A DNA stretch of 64,000 nt from Pseudomonas spelaei (GCF_009724245.1 NZ_WNNK01000003.1:310001-374000), one strand, 5' to 3'. Shown: positions 27,718 through 36,724, numbered from the stretch's first letter. Numbers and translations are program-made. The notes: generated by a model from the sequence alone, not told the origin.

Positions 27718-28613
27718 TCACTGTTTGGCAATGTGCCAAACAGTCTTTTCGCCTCGGCAAAACACTTCTCGGCGATGGCCGAACGCGGCTCGGTCTTGCG
27801 CATGACCAACCCCAGGGGCGCCAGTACGCTGGCATCCGGGAGGTTGATGAAGGCCAGGGTCTCGATCGGTTTTTCCCAGCCACTGTCCAGGGGCATGATC
27901 GAGCAGCAAAAGCCTTCATGGATCGCCTGGAACAGTTGGTGCGTGGAGTCGGTCTCCAGGATGGGCTGCGGGTCGAGCCCGCGGCTGCGAAAGCTCAGGT
28001 CAATGGATTTGCGATAGTGCATGCCATTGCTGATCATCCCCAACGGCAGTTGGGCGGCATCCTCCCAGCTCATCTCGGTGCCTTCGAACTGGAAATGGCG
28101 TGTGTCGTACAGCAGGCCGACGCGGGTCTCGCCCAGTTCGAAAAAATCCAGCAGATGGGAACTGACATGATCGAGGTAGCAAATACCCAGATCCAGTTGA
28201 TTGTTGCCCAGGCCCTCGATAATCCGGTCCGAACTCATGGACGACAGGCTGAACTTGAGTTCGGGGAACGTCTGGGAAAGCCCCTGCACATAGTTGATCG
28301 GGTTGAAGCCGCTCAACGGCACCAGGCCCAGGCGCAAGTTACCCACCAGTTGGCCACGGCAGGCGGCGGCTTCGGCGAACAGCCCGTCATGGGCGGCCAG
28401 CAGGGTGCGGGCCCACGCCAGGACCCGTTCACCGGCCTGGGTAAACCCTTCAAAACGCTGGCCACGGGTCACCAGTTCCAGCCCCAGTTCATCTTCCAGG
28501 TTACGCAAACGCATGGACAGGGTCGGCTGGGTGATATGGCAGCGCGCAGCGGCCTGTCCGAAGTGGCGAGTCTGTTCCAGGGCGATCAGGAATTTGAGTT
28601 GCTTGATGTCCAC
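27714..28613 (-). CDS. LysR-type regulator of the molybdenum-cofactor/FdhF module (putative)
   Basis: The start is GTG 28613 (VDIKQLKFLIAL), giving 299 residues with the N-terminal HTH FGQAAARCHITQPTLSMRLR (~18-37). The upstream ATG at 28688 would add an unlikely tail. It is divergent from moaB-moeA. The intergenic region has two TGAT/TTAT-N11-ATCA sites, and a third lies between moaA and the fdhF-like gene. T-N11-A with dyad symmetry is the LysR operator form, so this protein is the prime candidate to regulate the whole module. The effector is unknown. Confidence 0.86.
   Translation of the reverse strand: MDIKQLKFLIALEQTRHFGQAAARCHITQPTLSMRLRNLEDELGLELVTRGQRFEGFTQAGERVLAWARTLLAAHDGLFAEAAACRGQLVGNLRLGLVPLSGFNPINYVQGLSQTFPELKFSLSSMSSDRIIEGLGNNQLDLGICYLDHVSSHLLDFFELGETRVGLLYDTRHFQFEGTEMSWEDAAQLPLGMISNGMHYRKSIDLSFRSRGLDPQPILETDSTHQLFQAIHEGFCCSIMPLDSGWEKPIETLAFINLPDASVLAPLGLVMRKTEPRSAIAEKCFAEAKRLFGTLPNSD
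27720..27750 (+). terminator. Rho-independent terminator of the DyP gene, inside the LysR 3' coding end
   Basis: A perfect 10-base stem (ACTGTTTGGC at 27720-27729 and its complement at 27735-27744) with a 5-base loop is followed by CTTTTC. It starts 3 bases after the DyP stop and overlaps the last nine codons of the convergent LysR gene. Confidence 0.8.
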
Positions 28614-28701
28614 AAAGGCACCTGCTGACAAAACACGGGGAGTAGGGTGAGCAGACGATCTCATCGATCCTCTCACCCGTCCAATCACAAGGACTTAACG
28701 C

Positions 28702-28766
28702 TTGATCGAGCGACTCTATCATGACCGCCGGCAGCACGAAAACGGGCTGATAGACGCGCTCGATAA
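28702..28766. promoter_or_regulatory. Two inverted LysR-type sites between lysR and moaB
   Basis: TTGATCGAGCGACTCTATCA lies at 28702-28721, and a close relative, read on the minus strand as TTATCGAGCGCGTCTATCA, lies at 28748-28766. Both fit T-N11-A with flanking TGAT/TTAT and ATCA. They are ~87-153 bases from both divergent starts. Confidence 0.55.
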
Positions 28767-28852
28767 CCCGGTTGGCCAGAACGATTAGACAGTCACTTTT
28801 CAGCGCCTTAGCCTCTGGCCATTGCTTTTATTATTGCCTGCCGGAGAGTGTC

Positions 28853-29392
28853 ATGAGCGTGAAGTCGGATACGCCGTTTGTCCCGTTGAATATTGCCGTG
28901 CTGACCGTCAGTGATACCCGAGCTTATGCCGATGACACCTCCGGGCAGTTGTTGGTCAGTCGCTTGCTGGAGGCGGGGCACACCCTGGGCGCGCGCAACC
29001 TGCTCAAGGATGACCTGTATAAAATCCGCGCCCAGGTGGCCCACTGGATTGCCGAGGATGAGATTCAGGTGGTGCTGATCACCGGCGGCACCGGGTTTAC
29101 CGGGCGTGACAGCACGCCGGAGGCGGTGAGCTGTTTGCTGGACAAGCAGGTCGATGGGTTTGGCGAATTGTTCCGGGCCATCTCCATCCTCGATATCGGC
29201 ACCTCCACGGTGCAGAGCCGGGCACTGGCCGGGTTGGCCAACGGCACACTGGTGTGCTGCCTGCCGGGCTCGACAGGCGCCTGTCGCACCGCATGGGAAG
29301 GGATCCTGGCCGAGCAGTTGGACGCGCGCCACCGCCCCTGCAATTTCGTTGCGCATCTCAAGCCGGTAAAAGCCTGCGAGTCACGGGGATGA
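28853..29392 (+). CDS. moaB: Molybdenum cofactor biosynthesis protein MoaB
   Basis: The start at 28853 (GGAGAG upstream) gives 179 residues of the MoaB/MogA molybdopterin-binding fold, with VLTVSDTR near the start, ITGGTGFTGRDSTPEAV (~81-97), and a C-terminal LPGSTGACRTAWE. In most bacteria this fold adenylylates molybdopterin before Mo insertion; E. coli MoaB itself is inactive, so the exact activity is not certain. It overlaps moeA by ATGA and so is translationally coupled to it. Confidence 0.92.
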   Translation: MSVKSDTPFVPLNIAVLTVSDTRAYADDTSGQLLVSRLLEAGHTLGARNLLKDDLYKIRAQVAHWIAEDEIQVVLITGGTGFTGRDSTPEAVSCLLDKQVDGFGELFRAISILDIGTSTVQSRALAGLANGTLVCCLPGSTGACRTAWEGILAEQLDARHRPCNFVAHLKPVKACESRG

Positions 29393-30594
29393 ACGTGTCA
29401 CCGCTGATGCCGGTGGAAGAAGCCATTGCCAGTTTGCTGGAAATGGCCGCTGTCCAACGCCTCGACGACAGCGAACCTGTCCTGTTGGCGGATGCCCGGC
29501 AACGGGTATTGGCCAGTGAGCTGGTCGCCACCCTCGACTTGCCGCCGTGGCCCAACAGCGCCATGGACGGTTACGCCTTGAACGTAGACGACTGGGACGG
29601 ACAGCCCTTGGCCGTGTCACAACGGATTTATGCCGGTGTTGCCCCGCAAGCGCTACTGCCGGGAACCTGTGCCCGGATCTTTACCGGTGCGCCGGTCCCT
29701 GAAGGCGCCAACAGTGTCGAGATGCAGGAGAACATCGAACTGCTGGATGACGGCCGTATCCGCTTCAAAAAGCCGCTGGTGGCAGGCCAGAATATCCGGC
29801 CCCAGGGCCAGGAAAACCGTGTCGGGCAAGTCCTGCTCCAGGCCGGCAAACGCCTGGGCCCCTTCGAGTTGGCCATCGCCGCCGGGCAGGGCTGTACCCA
29901 TGTGCATGTGGTACGTCGGCCGCGGGTCGCGCTGCTCTCCACGGGTGATGAGTTAGCTGAACCGGGCACGCCGTTGAAGCCCGGCTGTATCTACAACAGC
30001 AATCGGATATTACTCAGCCATTGGCTGGGCGCATTGGGCTGTGACGTCATTGATGGCGGGGTGCTCCCCGATCAGCCGCAACAGACCCGACTCAAGCTTG
30101 AACAGCTGCAGTACTCGACGGACTTGATCCTCACAACCGGCGGTGTGTCGGCCGGTGATGCCGATTGCCTGGGGCAAGTATTGCGCGAGTGCGGCAAGCC
30201 GTTGTTCTGGAAACTTGCGATAAAGCCCGGAAAACCACTGACCGTGGGCTACTTTGGCAGCGTTCCGGTGATCGGCCTGCCCGGCAATCCGATGTCGGCG
30301 CTGGTGACCTTCGGGCTGTTGGCCCGGGCTTATTTGCTGCGTATCCAGGGGGTTGAAAACGTCACGCCCCTGAGTTTCCCGGTCAGCGTCGGTTTTGATT
30401 GGCACAAGGCGGGAGGCCGTCGGGAATACCTCAGAGCGAGGCTGGAGGACGGCCGTGCCGTGCCCTATGGCAACCAGAGTTCGGGGATTTTGCTGAGCGC
30501 ATCCTGGGCAGATGGGTTGGTGGAGATTCCGCAGGGCGGCACGTTGAAGGCCGGTGATAGCGCGCGGTTTATTCCGTTCTGCGGTTTGTTGTAG
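29389..30594 (+). CDS. moeA: Molybdopterin molybdenumtransferase MoeA
   Basis: The 401-residue protein inserts molybdate into adenylylated molybdopterin. It has the MoeA N-terminal domain (LPPWPNSAMDGYAL, with FTGAPVPEGANSVEMQE), the MPT-binding part (STGDELAEPG, TTGGVSAGDAD), and the LPGNPMSALVTF loop. The start at 29389 overlaps the moaB stop as ATGA. The stop codon TAG at 30592-30594 lies inside the first bases of a REP element. It would serve the nearby FdhF/YdeP-type enzyme. Confidence 0.93.
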   Translation: MNVSPLMPVEEAIASLLEMAAVQRLDDSEPVLLADARQRVLASELVATLDLPPWPNSAMDGYALNVDDWDGQPLAVSQRIYAGVAPQALLPGTCARIFTGAPVPEGANSVEMQENIELLDDGRIRFKKPLVAGQNIRPQGQENRVGQVLLQAGKRLGPFELAIAAGQGCTHVHVVRRPRVALLSTGDELAEPGTPLKPGCIYNSNRILLSHWLGALGCDVIDGGVLPDQPQQTRLKLEQLQYSTDLILTTGGVSAGDADCLGQVLRECGKPLFWKLAIKPGKPLTVGYFGSVPVIGLPGNPMSALVTFGLLARAYLLRIQGVENVTPLSFPVSVGFDWHKAGGRREYLRARLEDGRAVPYGNQSSGILLSASWADGLVEIPQGGTLKAGDSARFIPFCGLL

Positions 30595-30691
30595 CCGCTG
30601 CCGAGGCACGAGGCTGCGATGGGCAGCGTAGCGGCCCCAAGGCGGCGGTCCTGCGGACACGCCGCAGCCTCGCGCCTCGACAGCGGCCATA
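30590..30691. repeat. REP/REPIN element of the GCCGCTGCCGAGGC family (copy 1)
   Basis: Left arm TAGCCGCTGCCGAGGCACGAGGCTGCGATG and right arm CGCCGCAGCCTCGCGCC...CGGCCAT are imperfect inverted repeats. A second full copy is at 57732-57838, with a fragment near 56053. It lies between the convergent moeA and moaA and could act as a transcription barrier. Confidence 0.82.
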
Positions 30692-30719
30692 AGGTCCTGG
30701 GCGCTGTCCAGGGCGTGGG

Positions 30720-31718
30720 TTATCCGCCGGTCATGTTCATGAAACGGACAATTTGCACATCGTCATTGAGTTCAAAGTTGTGCCGGTAGGGCTTGATCTT
30801 CATGGCCTCGACGATCGCCTGCTCCAGACGCTGAGGCTCGCCGGGATAGCGGCGCAGCACTTGCTTGAGGTCCACGCCATGTTCATTGCCCAGGCACAGC
30901 AGGAGCCGGCCTTCGACGGTCAGGCGCACCCGGTTGCAGGTCGCGCAAAAGTTGTGGCTGTGGGGTGAGATGAACCCCAGGCGAATATGCGGCGCCTCAG
31001 TCAGGCGCCAATAGCGCGACGGGCCTTGGGTGGATTCGGCAGAGTCGATGAGGGTGTAGCGTTCGCTAATCCGCTCGCGCACCTGGGCGCTGGAGAAAAA
31101 GGCGTCGGCGCGGCTGTGTTCGCTGATCACGCCCAGGGGCATTTCTTCGATGAACGAGATGTCCAGCCTGCGATCAATCGCAAACTCGACCAGGTCGTTG
31201 ATCTCGTGATCGTTGCGGCCTTTCATCACCACGCAGTTGAGCTTGGTGTGTTCAAAACCGGCTGCGTTCGCGGCATCGATACCGTTGATGACCTGTGCCA
31301 GGTCTCCGGTACGGGTCAGCTGGCGAAACCGCTCGGCGTCCAGGCTGTCCAGGCTGATGTTCAGGCGCTTGAGGCCTGCGTCAAACAGCGGTGACGCCAG
31401 TTTGCCCAACTGCGAGCCGTTGGTGGTCATGCACAGTTCCCGCAGCCCCGGCAGCGCCGCGATGCGTTGGCACAGTTCAACCACCCCCGGGCGAATCAAC
31501 GGCTCACCCCCGGTCAGGCGGATTTTCCGAGTGCCCAAGGCCACAAAACGCTCCGCCACCAGATAGAGTTCTTCCAGGGACAGGATCTGTTGGCGTGGCA
31601 AGAACTGCATGTCCTCGGCCATGCAATAGACACAGCGGAAATCACAGCGGTCGGTCACCGACATCCTGAGATAGTCGACCCGTCGAGAAAAACTATCCAT
31701 CAAGATTCGATCTGACAT
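30720..31718 (-). CDS. moaA: GTP 3',8-cyclase MoaA
   Basis: This radical-SAM enzyme starts molybdopterin synthesis from GTP. The 332-residue protein has the N-terminal Fe-S motif CDFRCVYC, the GGEPLIRPG motif, a second Fe-S cluster set ([11 protein letters not shown] with a later Cys in LLLCLG), and the conserved C-terminal Gly-Gly (NMTGG). The start ATG 31718 follows a strong GGAGG. It is divergent from the fdhF-like gene, with one LysR-type site between. Confidence 0.94.
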   Translation of the reverse strand: MSDRILMDSFSRRVDYLRMSVTDRCDFRCVYCMAEDMQFLPRQQILSLEELYLVAERFVALGTRKIRLTGGEPLIRPGVVELCQRIAALPGLRELCMTTNGSQLGKLASPLFDAGLKRLNISLDSLDAERFRQLTRTGDLAQVINGIDAANAAGFEHTKLNCVVMKGRNDHEINDLVEFAIDRRLDISFIEEMPLGVISEHSRADAFFSSAQVRERISERYTLIDSAESTQGPSRYWRLTEAPHIRLGFISPHSHNFCATCNRVRLTVEGRLLLCLGNEHGVDLKQVLRRYPGEPQRLEQAIVEAMKIKPYRHNFELNDDVQIVRFMNMTGG

Positions 31719-32158
31719 CACCACCTCCGCCAGCGGTCCAGTTGCATCAACCCTGGCGCCAGTATTTGTAAGGCCGCCAGTCTATAAGGGCCTTGTTAAA
31801 CGGAGGTTAAAGTCATTTGAAGTTATCGTCTAATTGCTATTAACAACCGGTTGATCAATGCGCTCTATCACGCCTTAAAGTTATTGTTTTATATGATTAA
31901 CTTATTGATCTATAAGAAAATAAATCTTGATAGATGACGCCGATGGTTTGGTCGTTATTTGTGATTAGACACCCAGGGCGAACACACAATAGGCTTGATT
32001 CGTGGTTCTGGTTTTGGCCGGCTGAACGGTGTTTTGGCGCTGTGTAAATAATCTAAGCTGGATGAACCCAAGTCACATTTTGTCTGTAGATAAGATTAGC
32101 TACCAACAAGCGTTTCAAATTAGGCAGCCGCCTGCGTGTGACGTCCTGGAGAATTATC
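31719..32158. other. AT-rich control region between moaA and the fdhF-like gene
   Basis: This 440-base divergent spacer is AT-rich at ~31790-31960. No ORF is supported. It contains the TGAT-N11-ATCA site at 31851-31870, shared with the lysR-moaB region. No clear Anr/FNR box (TTGAT-N4-ATCAA) was found. Confidence 0.65.
31851..31870 (+). promoter_or_regulatory. LysR-type site between moaA and fdhF-like gene
   Basis: TTGATCAATGCGCTCTATCA matches the site at 28702-28721 in 15 of 20 positions, with the ends TTGATC and CTCTATCA identical. It lies 133-152 bases upstream of moaA and ~290 upstream of the fdhF-like gene. Confidence 0.5.
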
Positions 32159-34483
32159 ATGAGTGAAGTTGAGCGTTATAAACCGTATAAGGGGCCTGCC
32201 GCCGGTTGGGGCGCGCTGATGGCCGTGACCAAGTACTGGTTGGGCAGCGAAAACGCGTTCAAGAACATTCGGGCGATGCTCAAGACCAACCAGAACGGCG
32301 GCTTCGACTGCCCGGGCTGCGCGTGGGGCGAGTCGCCGGAAGATGGCCTGGTCAAGTTCTGCGAGAACGGCGCCAAGGCGGTCAACTGGGAGGCTACCGG
32401 TCGACTGGTCAACCCTGCGTTCTTCAACAAATACACCGTGTCTTCGTTGGCAGCGCAAAGTGATTATTGGCTCGAATACCAGGGCCGCCTGACGCACCCC
32501 ATGCGCTATGACGCTTCCTATGATCGCTATGTCGAAACCAGCTGGGATGAGGCCTTTGCGTTAATCGCCAAGCACCTCAAGGAGCTGGATTCGCCCGACC
32601 AGGCCGAGTTTTACACCTCCGGCCGGGCCAGCAACGAGGCGGCTTACCTCTATCAGCTGTTCGTGCGTGCCTATGGCACCAATAACTTCCCCGACTGTTC
32701 GAACATGTGCCATGAAGCCAGTGGCGTGGGCATGGGCGACAGTGTCGGCGTGGGCAAGGGCACGGTGACGTTTGACGACCTGGAGCACGCCGACGCTATT
32801 TTTGTCATCGGCCAGAACCCCGGTACTAATCACCCGCGCATGCTTGAACCGCTGCGTGAAGCGGTGAAGCGCGGTGCCCAGGTAGTGTGTTTCAACCCGC
32901 TCAAGGAGCGTGGCCTGGAACGCTTCCAGCACCCGCAGCACCCGCTGGAAATGCTCACCAACGGCTCCGAGCGTACTTCCTCGGCGTACTTTTGCCCGGC
33001 CTTGGGCGGCGACATGGCGGCGATGCGCGGCATCGCCAAATTCCTGTTGGCGTGGGAGCGTGACGCGCTCGAAAACAAGGGTGAGGCGGTGTTTGACCGT
33101 GAGTTCATCGCTGAACATACCTCGGGCCTGGACACCTACCTGGCTGAACTCGACGCCACGCCGTGGGAACACATCGTCGAACAGTCCGGCCTGACCCTGG
33201 CAGAGATCGAACTGGCCGCGCGCATCTACCGCAAGGCCAGGAACGTGATCATGTGCTGGGCCATGGGTGTGACTCAGCACACGAACTCGGTGCTGACCGT
33301 GCAGGAAATCATCAACGTGCAGCTGTTGCGCGGCAATATCGGCCGTCCGGGTGCCGGCCTGTCGCCGGTCCGTGGCCACAGTAACGTGCAGGGCGACCGC
33401 ACCATGGGCATCAACGAACTGGCGCCGCCTGAGTTCATTGACGCACTGGAAGCGCGCTTTGATTTCAAGGTGCCGCGCAAGCATGGGCATAACACCATTC
33501 TCGCGATCGAGGCGATGGAGGAGGGGCGTTCAAAAGTCTTCATCGGCCTGGGGGGCAACTTCGCCCAAGCCACGCCTGACAGCCCGCGCACCCATGCGGC
33601 GTTGCGCCAGTGCGACCTCACCGTACACATTGCCACCAAGCTCAATCGCAGCCATTTGGTGACGGGGCGTGAAGCGCTGATTCTGCCGTGCCTGGGCCGC
33701 ACCGATATCGACATGCAGCAGGAAGGCCCACAAGGGGTGACCGTGGAAGACACCTTCAGCATGGTGCACATCTCCCACGGCCAACTGAAACCCAAATCCG
33801 CGCTGATGCGTTCGGAGCCGGCGATCATCGCCGGAATTGCCAACGCCACCCTGGGCAAGCACCCCATCGACTGGCTCTGGACCGTCGCCGACTATGGCCG
33901 CATCCGTGACCTGATCGCCGACACCATCCCCGGTTTCGAGGACTTCAATACCAAGCTGCTGCACCCGGGTGGTTTCCACCTGGGCAACGCGGCGGCCGAA
34001 CGCATCTGGCACACCGCCACCGGCAAAGCGATGTTCGTGCCCAGCGAGCTGCCGGAGCACCTGATCCCCGAAGGTGTGCGTAACCTGGACGTGAAGCCGG
34101 ACCTGATCCTGCAAACCCTGCGCTCCCACGACCAGTACAACACCACGCTGTATGGCCTGGATGACCGCTACCGTGGGGTGTATGGCATGCGCGAAGTGCT
34201 GTTCATCAACGAGCAGGACATCCGCCGACTGGGCTACGAGCCCGGTCAAAAGGTCGATATGGTCTCGTTGTGGGGTGACGGTCGTGAGCGTCGAGTGAGC
34301 GGCTTTACCCTGATTGCCTATGACATCCCCGCCGGGCAGGCCGCCGCCTATTACCCGGAGACCAACCCGCTGGTACCGCTGGGCAGTTACGGCGACCGTA
34401 CCTTCACCCCCACCTCCAAGTTCATCTCGATCCGGCTTGAGCCGGCGCAGGCGAGCAACCTGATTCAAGCCGTCGGTGCTTGA
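32159..34483 (+). CDS. FdhF/YdeP-family molybdopterin oxidoreductase
   Basis: The start at 32159 gives 774 residues. The N-terminal Fe-S region has C51-x2-C54 in CPGCAW and Cys68 in KFCENG, the reduced Cys pattern of the YdeP subgroup. The molybdopterin domains follow (FYTSGRASNEAAYLYQLF, NFPDCSNMCHEASG, FVIGQNPGTNHPR, GLGGNFAQATPD) and a C-terminal MGD-binding beta-barrel. It is probably cytoplasmic, since no Tat signal is seen. Formate is the family name-giver, but the substrate of YdeP-like enzymes is not settled. An acid- or nitrate-related role has been proposed for E. coli YdeP. The neighbouring moaA, moaB and moeA would supply its cofactor. No fdhD-type gene is present here. Confidence 0.88.
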   Translation: MSEVERYKPYKGPAAGWGALMAVTKYWLGSENAFKNIRAMLKTNQNGGFDCPGCAWGESPEDGLVKFCENGAKAVNWEATGRLVNPAFFNKYTVSSLAAQSDYWLEYQGRLTHPMRYDASYDRYVETSWDEAFALIAKHLKELDSPDQAEFYTSGRASNEAAYLYQLFVRAYGTNNFPDCSNMCHEASGVGMGDSVGVGKGTVTFDDLEHADAIFVIGQNPGTNHPRMLEPLREAVKRGAQVVCFNPLKERGLERFQHPQHPLEMLTNGSERTSSAYFCPALGGDMAAMRGIAKFLLAWERDALENKGEAVFDREFIAEHTSGLDTYLAELDATPWEHIVEQSGLTLAEIELAARIYRKARNVIMCWAMGVTQHTNSVLTVQEIINVQLLRGNIGRPGAGLSPVRGHSNVQGDRTMGINELAPPEFIDALEARFDFKVPRKHGHNTILAIEAMEEGRSKVFIGLGGNFAQATPDSPRTHAALRQCDLTVHIATKLNRSHLVTGREALILPCLGRTDIDMQQEGPQGVTVEDTFSMVHISHGQLKPKSALMRSEPAIIAGIANATLGKHPIDWLWTVADYGRIRDLIADTIPGFEDFNTKLLHPGGFHLGNAAAERIWHTATGKAMFVPSELPEHLIPEGVRNLDVKPDLILQTLRSHDQYNTTLYGLDDRYRGVYGMREVLFINEQDIRRLGYEPGQKVDMVSLWGDGRERRVSGFTLIAYDIPAGQAAAYYPETNPLVPLGSYGDRTFTPTSKFISIRLEPAQASNLIQAVGA

Positions 34484-34532
34484 GCCCGGTTGGGGGGCGG
34501 CATCGCCAGGGCGCCGGATCGAGGAGAGATAA

Positions 34533-34769
34533 ATGTCGGTACGTATTGATAAGTCGCATCCCGTTGAGTACAGGACGAAAAAAGGCGTGGTGGTGCAGAT
34601 TGGTTTCAGTTGGAGCCCGCCGCTCGACGTGCCGGTTGGCGCGACGCTGACCCTGGCTGGGTCACCACCGCTGATGGCGTATGTCGAGGGCGACCAATGG
34701 GACAGTTACGAACAGGCGTATCAAGAAGCACAACAGGCGGCGGAGCGGTGGGTAGGCTTGATGTGCTAA
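34533..34769 (+). CDS. Small conserved-looking protein (78 aa), linked to the FdhF-like gene
   Basis: The ATG at 34533 has GGAGAG just upstream and lies 49 bases after the FdhF-like stop. The protein reads as a small beta domain (VEYRTKKGVVVQIGFSW, VPVGATLTLAG) followed by an amphipathic helix (YEQAYQEAQQAAERWVG). No family was recognised. Its position suggests an accessory or co-regulated product of the molybdoenzyme operon. Confidence 0.65.
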   Translation: MSVRIDKSHPVEYRTKKGVVVQIGFSWSPPLDVPVGATLTLAGSPPLMAYVEGDQWDSYEQAYQEAQQAAERWVGLMC

Positions 34770-34780
34770 AAGCGAGCACT

Positions 34781-34968
34781 GACCTGTGGTGAGGGCACAA
34801 GTCTTAATGCCTGTCAGTTAAATAAGCGAACGCAATGCTTAAGGCGGCAGAGATCAACGGTGGGAGCTGTCGAGCCCCGGCGAGGCTGCGATAGCGGTGG
34901 GTCAGGCAACATCAATGTTTGATGTGCCGACGCCATCGCAGCCTCGCCGGGGCTCGACATCTCCCACA
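34781..34968. repeat. Composite intergenic repeat: leader unit plus REPIN hairpin (copy 2)
   Basis: 34860-34968 repeats the REPIN at 8646-8755 almost base for base: same arms and same centre CATCAATGTTTGATG, with only a few substitutions. The leader at 34781-34822 (ACCTGTGGTGAGGG...CTTAATGCC) is also shared. It lies between convergent genes. Confidence 0.86.
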
Positions 34969-34997
34969 TTAGGACAAGCCCTCTCGCCACCGTGGAC

Positions 34998-35870
34998 TCA
35001 GCTCAACAACCCGGTGCTGACCGCCACAATCAGGAAAACCCCCAGCACCGCGCGGTAGATCACGAAAGGCCAGGTGGAGAACCGTTCCAGGAACTTCATC
35101 AGGCCCCAGATCGCAAAAAATGCGGAGACACTGGCAACCACCAGGCCAAAGATCAGGTGGCTCCACGCTTGCGCCGGCAGTTGCGCATGGAATAGCACCC
35201 ACAGCTCTTTCAGGCCGGCGAGGGCGATGGCAGGTAAACCCAGCAGGAAGGAAAAGCGCGCCGCTTCTTCGCGTTTGAAGTTCAGGAACAGCGCGGCCGT
35301 GAGGGTCGAACCGGAGCGAGACACGCCGGGAATCAACGCGCCGATCTGTGCAATCCCGACAATCAACGCATCCCGCAGGCGCATCTCACCCACGGTCCGC
35401 TGATGGCGCGCGCTGAGTTCGGCCGCAGCCAGTAACACTGCCATCACCACACAGGAAATCCCGATCACCATCAGGCCGCGCAACGGCGAGTTGCAGGCGT
35501 TGAGGGTCGAGGATAACGCCAGGCCGGCAATGCCGATAGGGATGGTGGCCAGCACGATGGCCACTGCGAGCTTGAACCACTGGTTGTTGAAGTCACCTTG
35601 GCGTACGGCACCTACGCTCCCCGTCACCACTTGCCGCACATCCCGCCAGAAGTAGCTGACCACGGCCGCCAATGCCGCCAGTTGCATGGCGGCGGAGAAC
35701 GCGGAACCCGGGTCGGGCCAGCCGAGCAGGGCCGGGACGATGCGCATATGCGCGGTAGAAGAAACCGGTAACAGCTCGGTGATGCCTTGGATAATGCCCA
35801 GGATGCCGATCTGCAGGTAATCCAGAGAAGCAAAGCCAACGTCAAGGCCGCTGGAACAGATATTTGTCAA
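34998..35870 (-). CDS. uppP: Undecaprenyl-diphosphatase UppP/BacA
   Basis: This integral membrane enzyme recycles C55-PP to C55-P for cell-wall synthesis and gives bacitracin resistance. The TTG at 35870 has AAGGA eight bases upstream and gives 290 residues; the ATG at 35912 lacks a ribosome site. About eight membrane segments are present. The two signatures are GITELLPVSSTAH (usually TEFLPVSSTGH) and PGVSRSGST. The variation in the first motif hints at a paralogue rather than the main BacA. It is convergent with a REPIN on its 3' side. Confidence 0.87.
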   Translation of the reverse strand: MTNICSSGLDVGFASLDYLQIGILGIIQGITELLPVSSTAHMRIVPALLGWPDPGSAFSAAMQLAALAAVVSYFWRDVRQVVTGSVGAVRQGDFNNQWFKLAVAIVLATIPIGIAGLALSSTLNACNSPLRGLMVIGISCVVMAVLLAAAELSARHQRTVGEMRLRDALIVGIAQIGALIPGVSRSGSTLTAALFLNFKREEAARFSFLLGLPAIALAGLKELWVLFHAQLPAQAWSHLIFGLVVASVSAFFAIWGLMKFLERFSTWPFVIYRAVLGVFLIVAVSTGLLS

Positions 35871-36153
35871 AATACTTATCCTTGGGAATAAGAAGGGAGG
35901 AGGGTGTTCCATTCAAGGAAAACAGGGCTGGAACCGTGCGCCAGCGCGTTCGAGGGCTTCATCCAGCACGCCGAGTCTAGTTGATGCTTGCTGAAAATTT
36001 TGTAACAAGATGAGAAAAATGCAAGTGATTCAGGAAACTGAAAGGTTCAGCGATCGATGTTATGAGTGATGGCGTTGGGGGCAGGTTTTGTGAACAATAG
36101 CCGCCCCCAAAAGACGCCCCGGTACGTGGCGACTTCGCGATTCGTTGACCGAG

Positions 36154-36672
36154 ATGCCAATGCCTTCAAGCCCCGAAACCACCGTCGAGATGATCCAGAC
36201 TGGCCCGGAACACGCCGAACTGATCCGCAACCTTTACCAGTTCTATGCCTATGAATCCTCCGACTGGGAGCAGGAAGACGTGGAAGTGGACGGCCGTTTC
36301 TACATTCACGAGGAACACCTGGCCCGCTACTGGCAAGCGCCGCAGTGGAGCGCCAATCTGTTGTTGGTCGACGGTTACATTGCCGGCTTCCTGTTGATCG
36401 AGTCCAGCGAGTTGCCGGACCTCAACGCTTTGGAATTGGCCGACTTGTTTATTCTGAAACGCTATCGCCGCAAGGGCATCGGCCGGGCCATTGCCACCCA
36501 GGTATTGACCAGCGGGGACGCCAATTGGCTGGTGCGTTTCTATGATCAGGACGAGGCGTCCCAGGCGTTCTGGCGTTCGGTGATGGATGGGCTGCCACGA
36601 CCGGTTCAGGCGATTGAACTGGAGGATGATCCGCAGTTGGTGAGTTTTCTGGTGACGCGGGCGGTGCATTGA
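36154..36672 (+). CDS. GNAT-family N-acetyltransferase
   Basis: The 172-residue protein starts at ATG 36154 (a TTG at 36145 is in frame). The acetyl-CoA loop RRKGIGRAI (~106-114) follows the beta-strand LADLFILKRY. The N-terminal part has AELIRNLYQFYAYESSDW. The acceptor is unknown. It is convergent with the sugar-binding protein gene and followed by a strong bidirectional hairpin. Confidence 0.85.
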   Translation: MPMPSSPETTVEMIQTGPEHAELIRNLYQFYAYESSDWEQEDVEVDGRFYIHEEHLARYWQAPQWSANLLLVDGYIAGFLLIESSELPDLNALELADLFILKRYRRKGIGRAIATQVLTSGDANWLVRFYDQDEASQAFWRSVMDGLPRPVQAIELEDDPQLVSFLVTRAVH

Positions 36673-36687
36673 GGAGAGGGCAGTCTG

Positions 36688-36724
36688 ACTGCCTCCTGGG
36701 TGGAGGCAGTGCGAGGTTTTGCTC
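36688..36724. terminator. Terminator hairpin between convergent genes
   Basis: ACTGCCTCC-TGGGT-GGAGGCAGT is a perfect 9-base stem. GCGAGGTTTT follows on the plus strand. It probably serves the acetyltransferase gene and possibly the convergent binding-protein gene. Confidence 0.65.

Noticed and set aside
31790..31960. Anr/FNR box upstream of the fdhF-like gene
   Set aside because: TTGAT-like pieces are present, but none gives TTGAT-N4-ATCAA; the spacing fits a LysR site instead.
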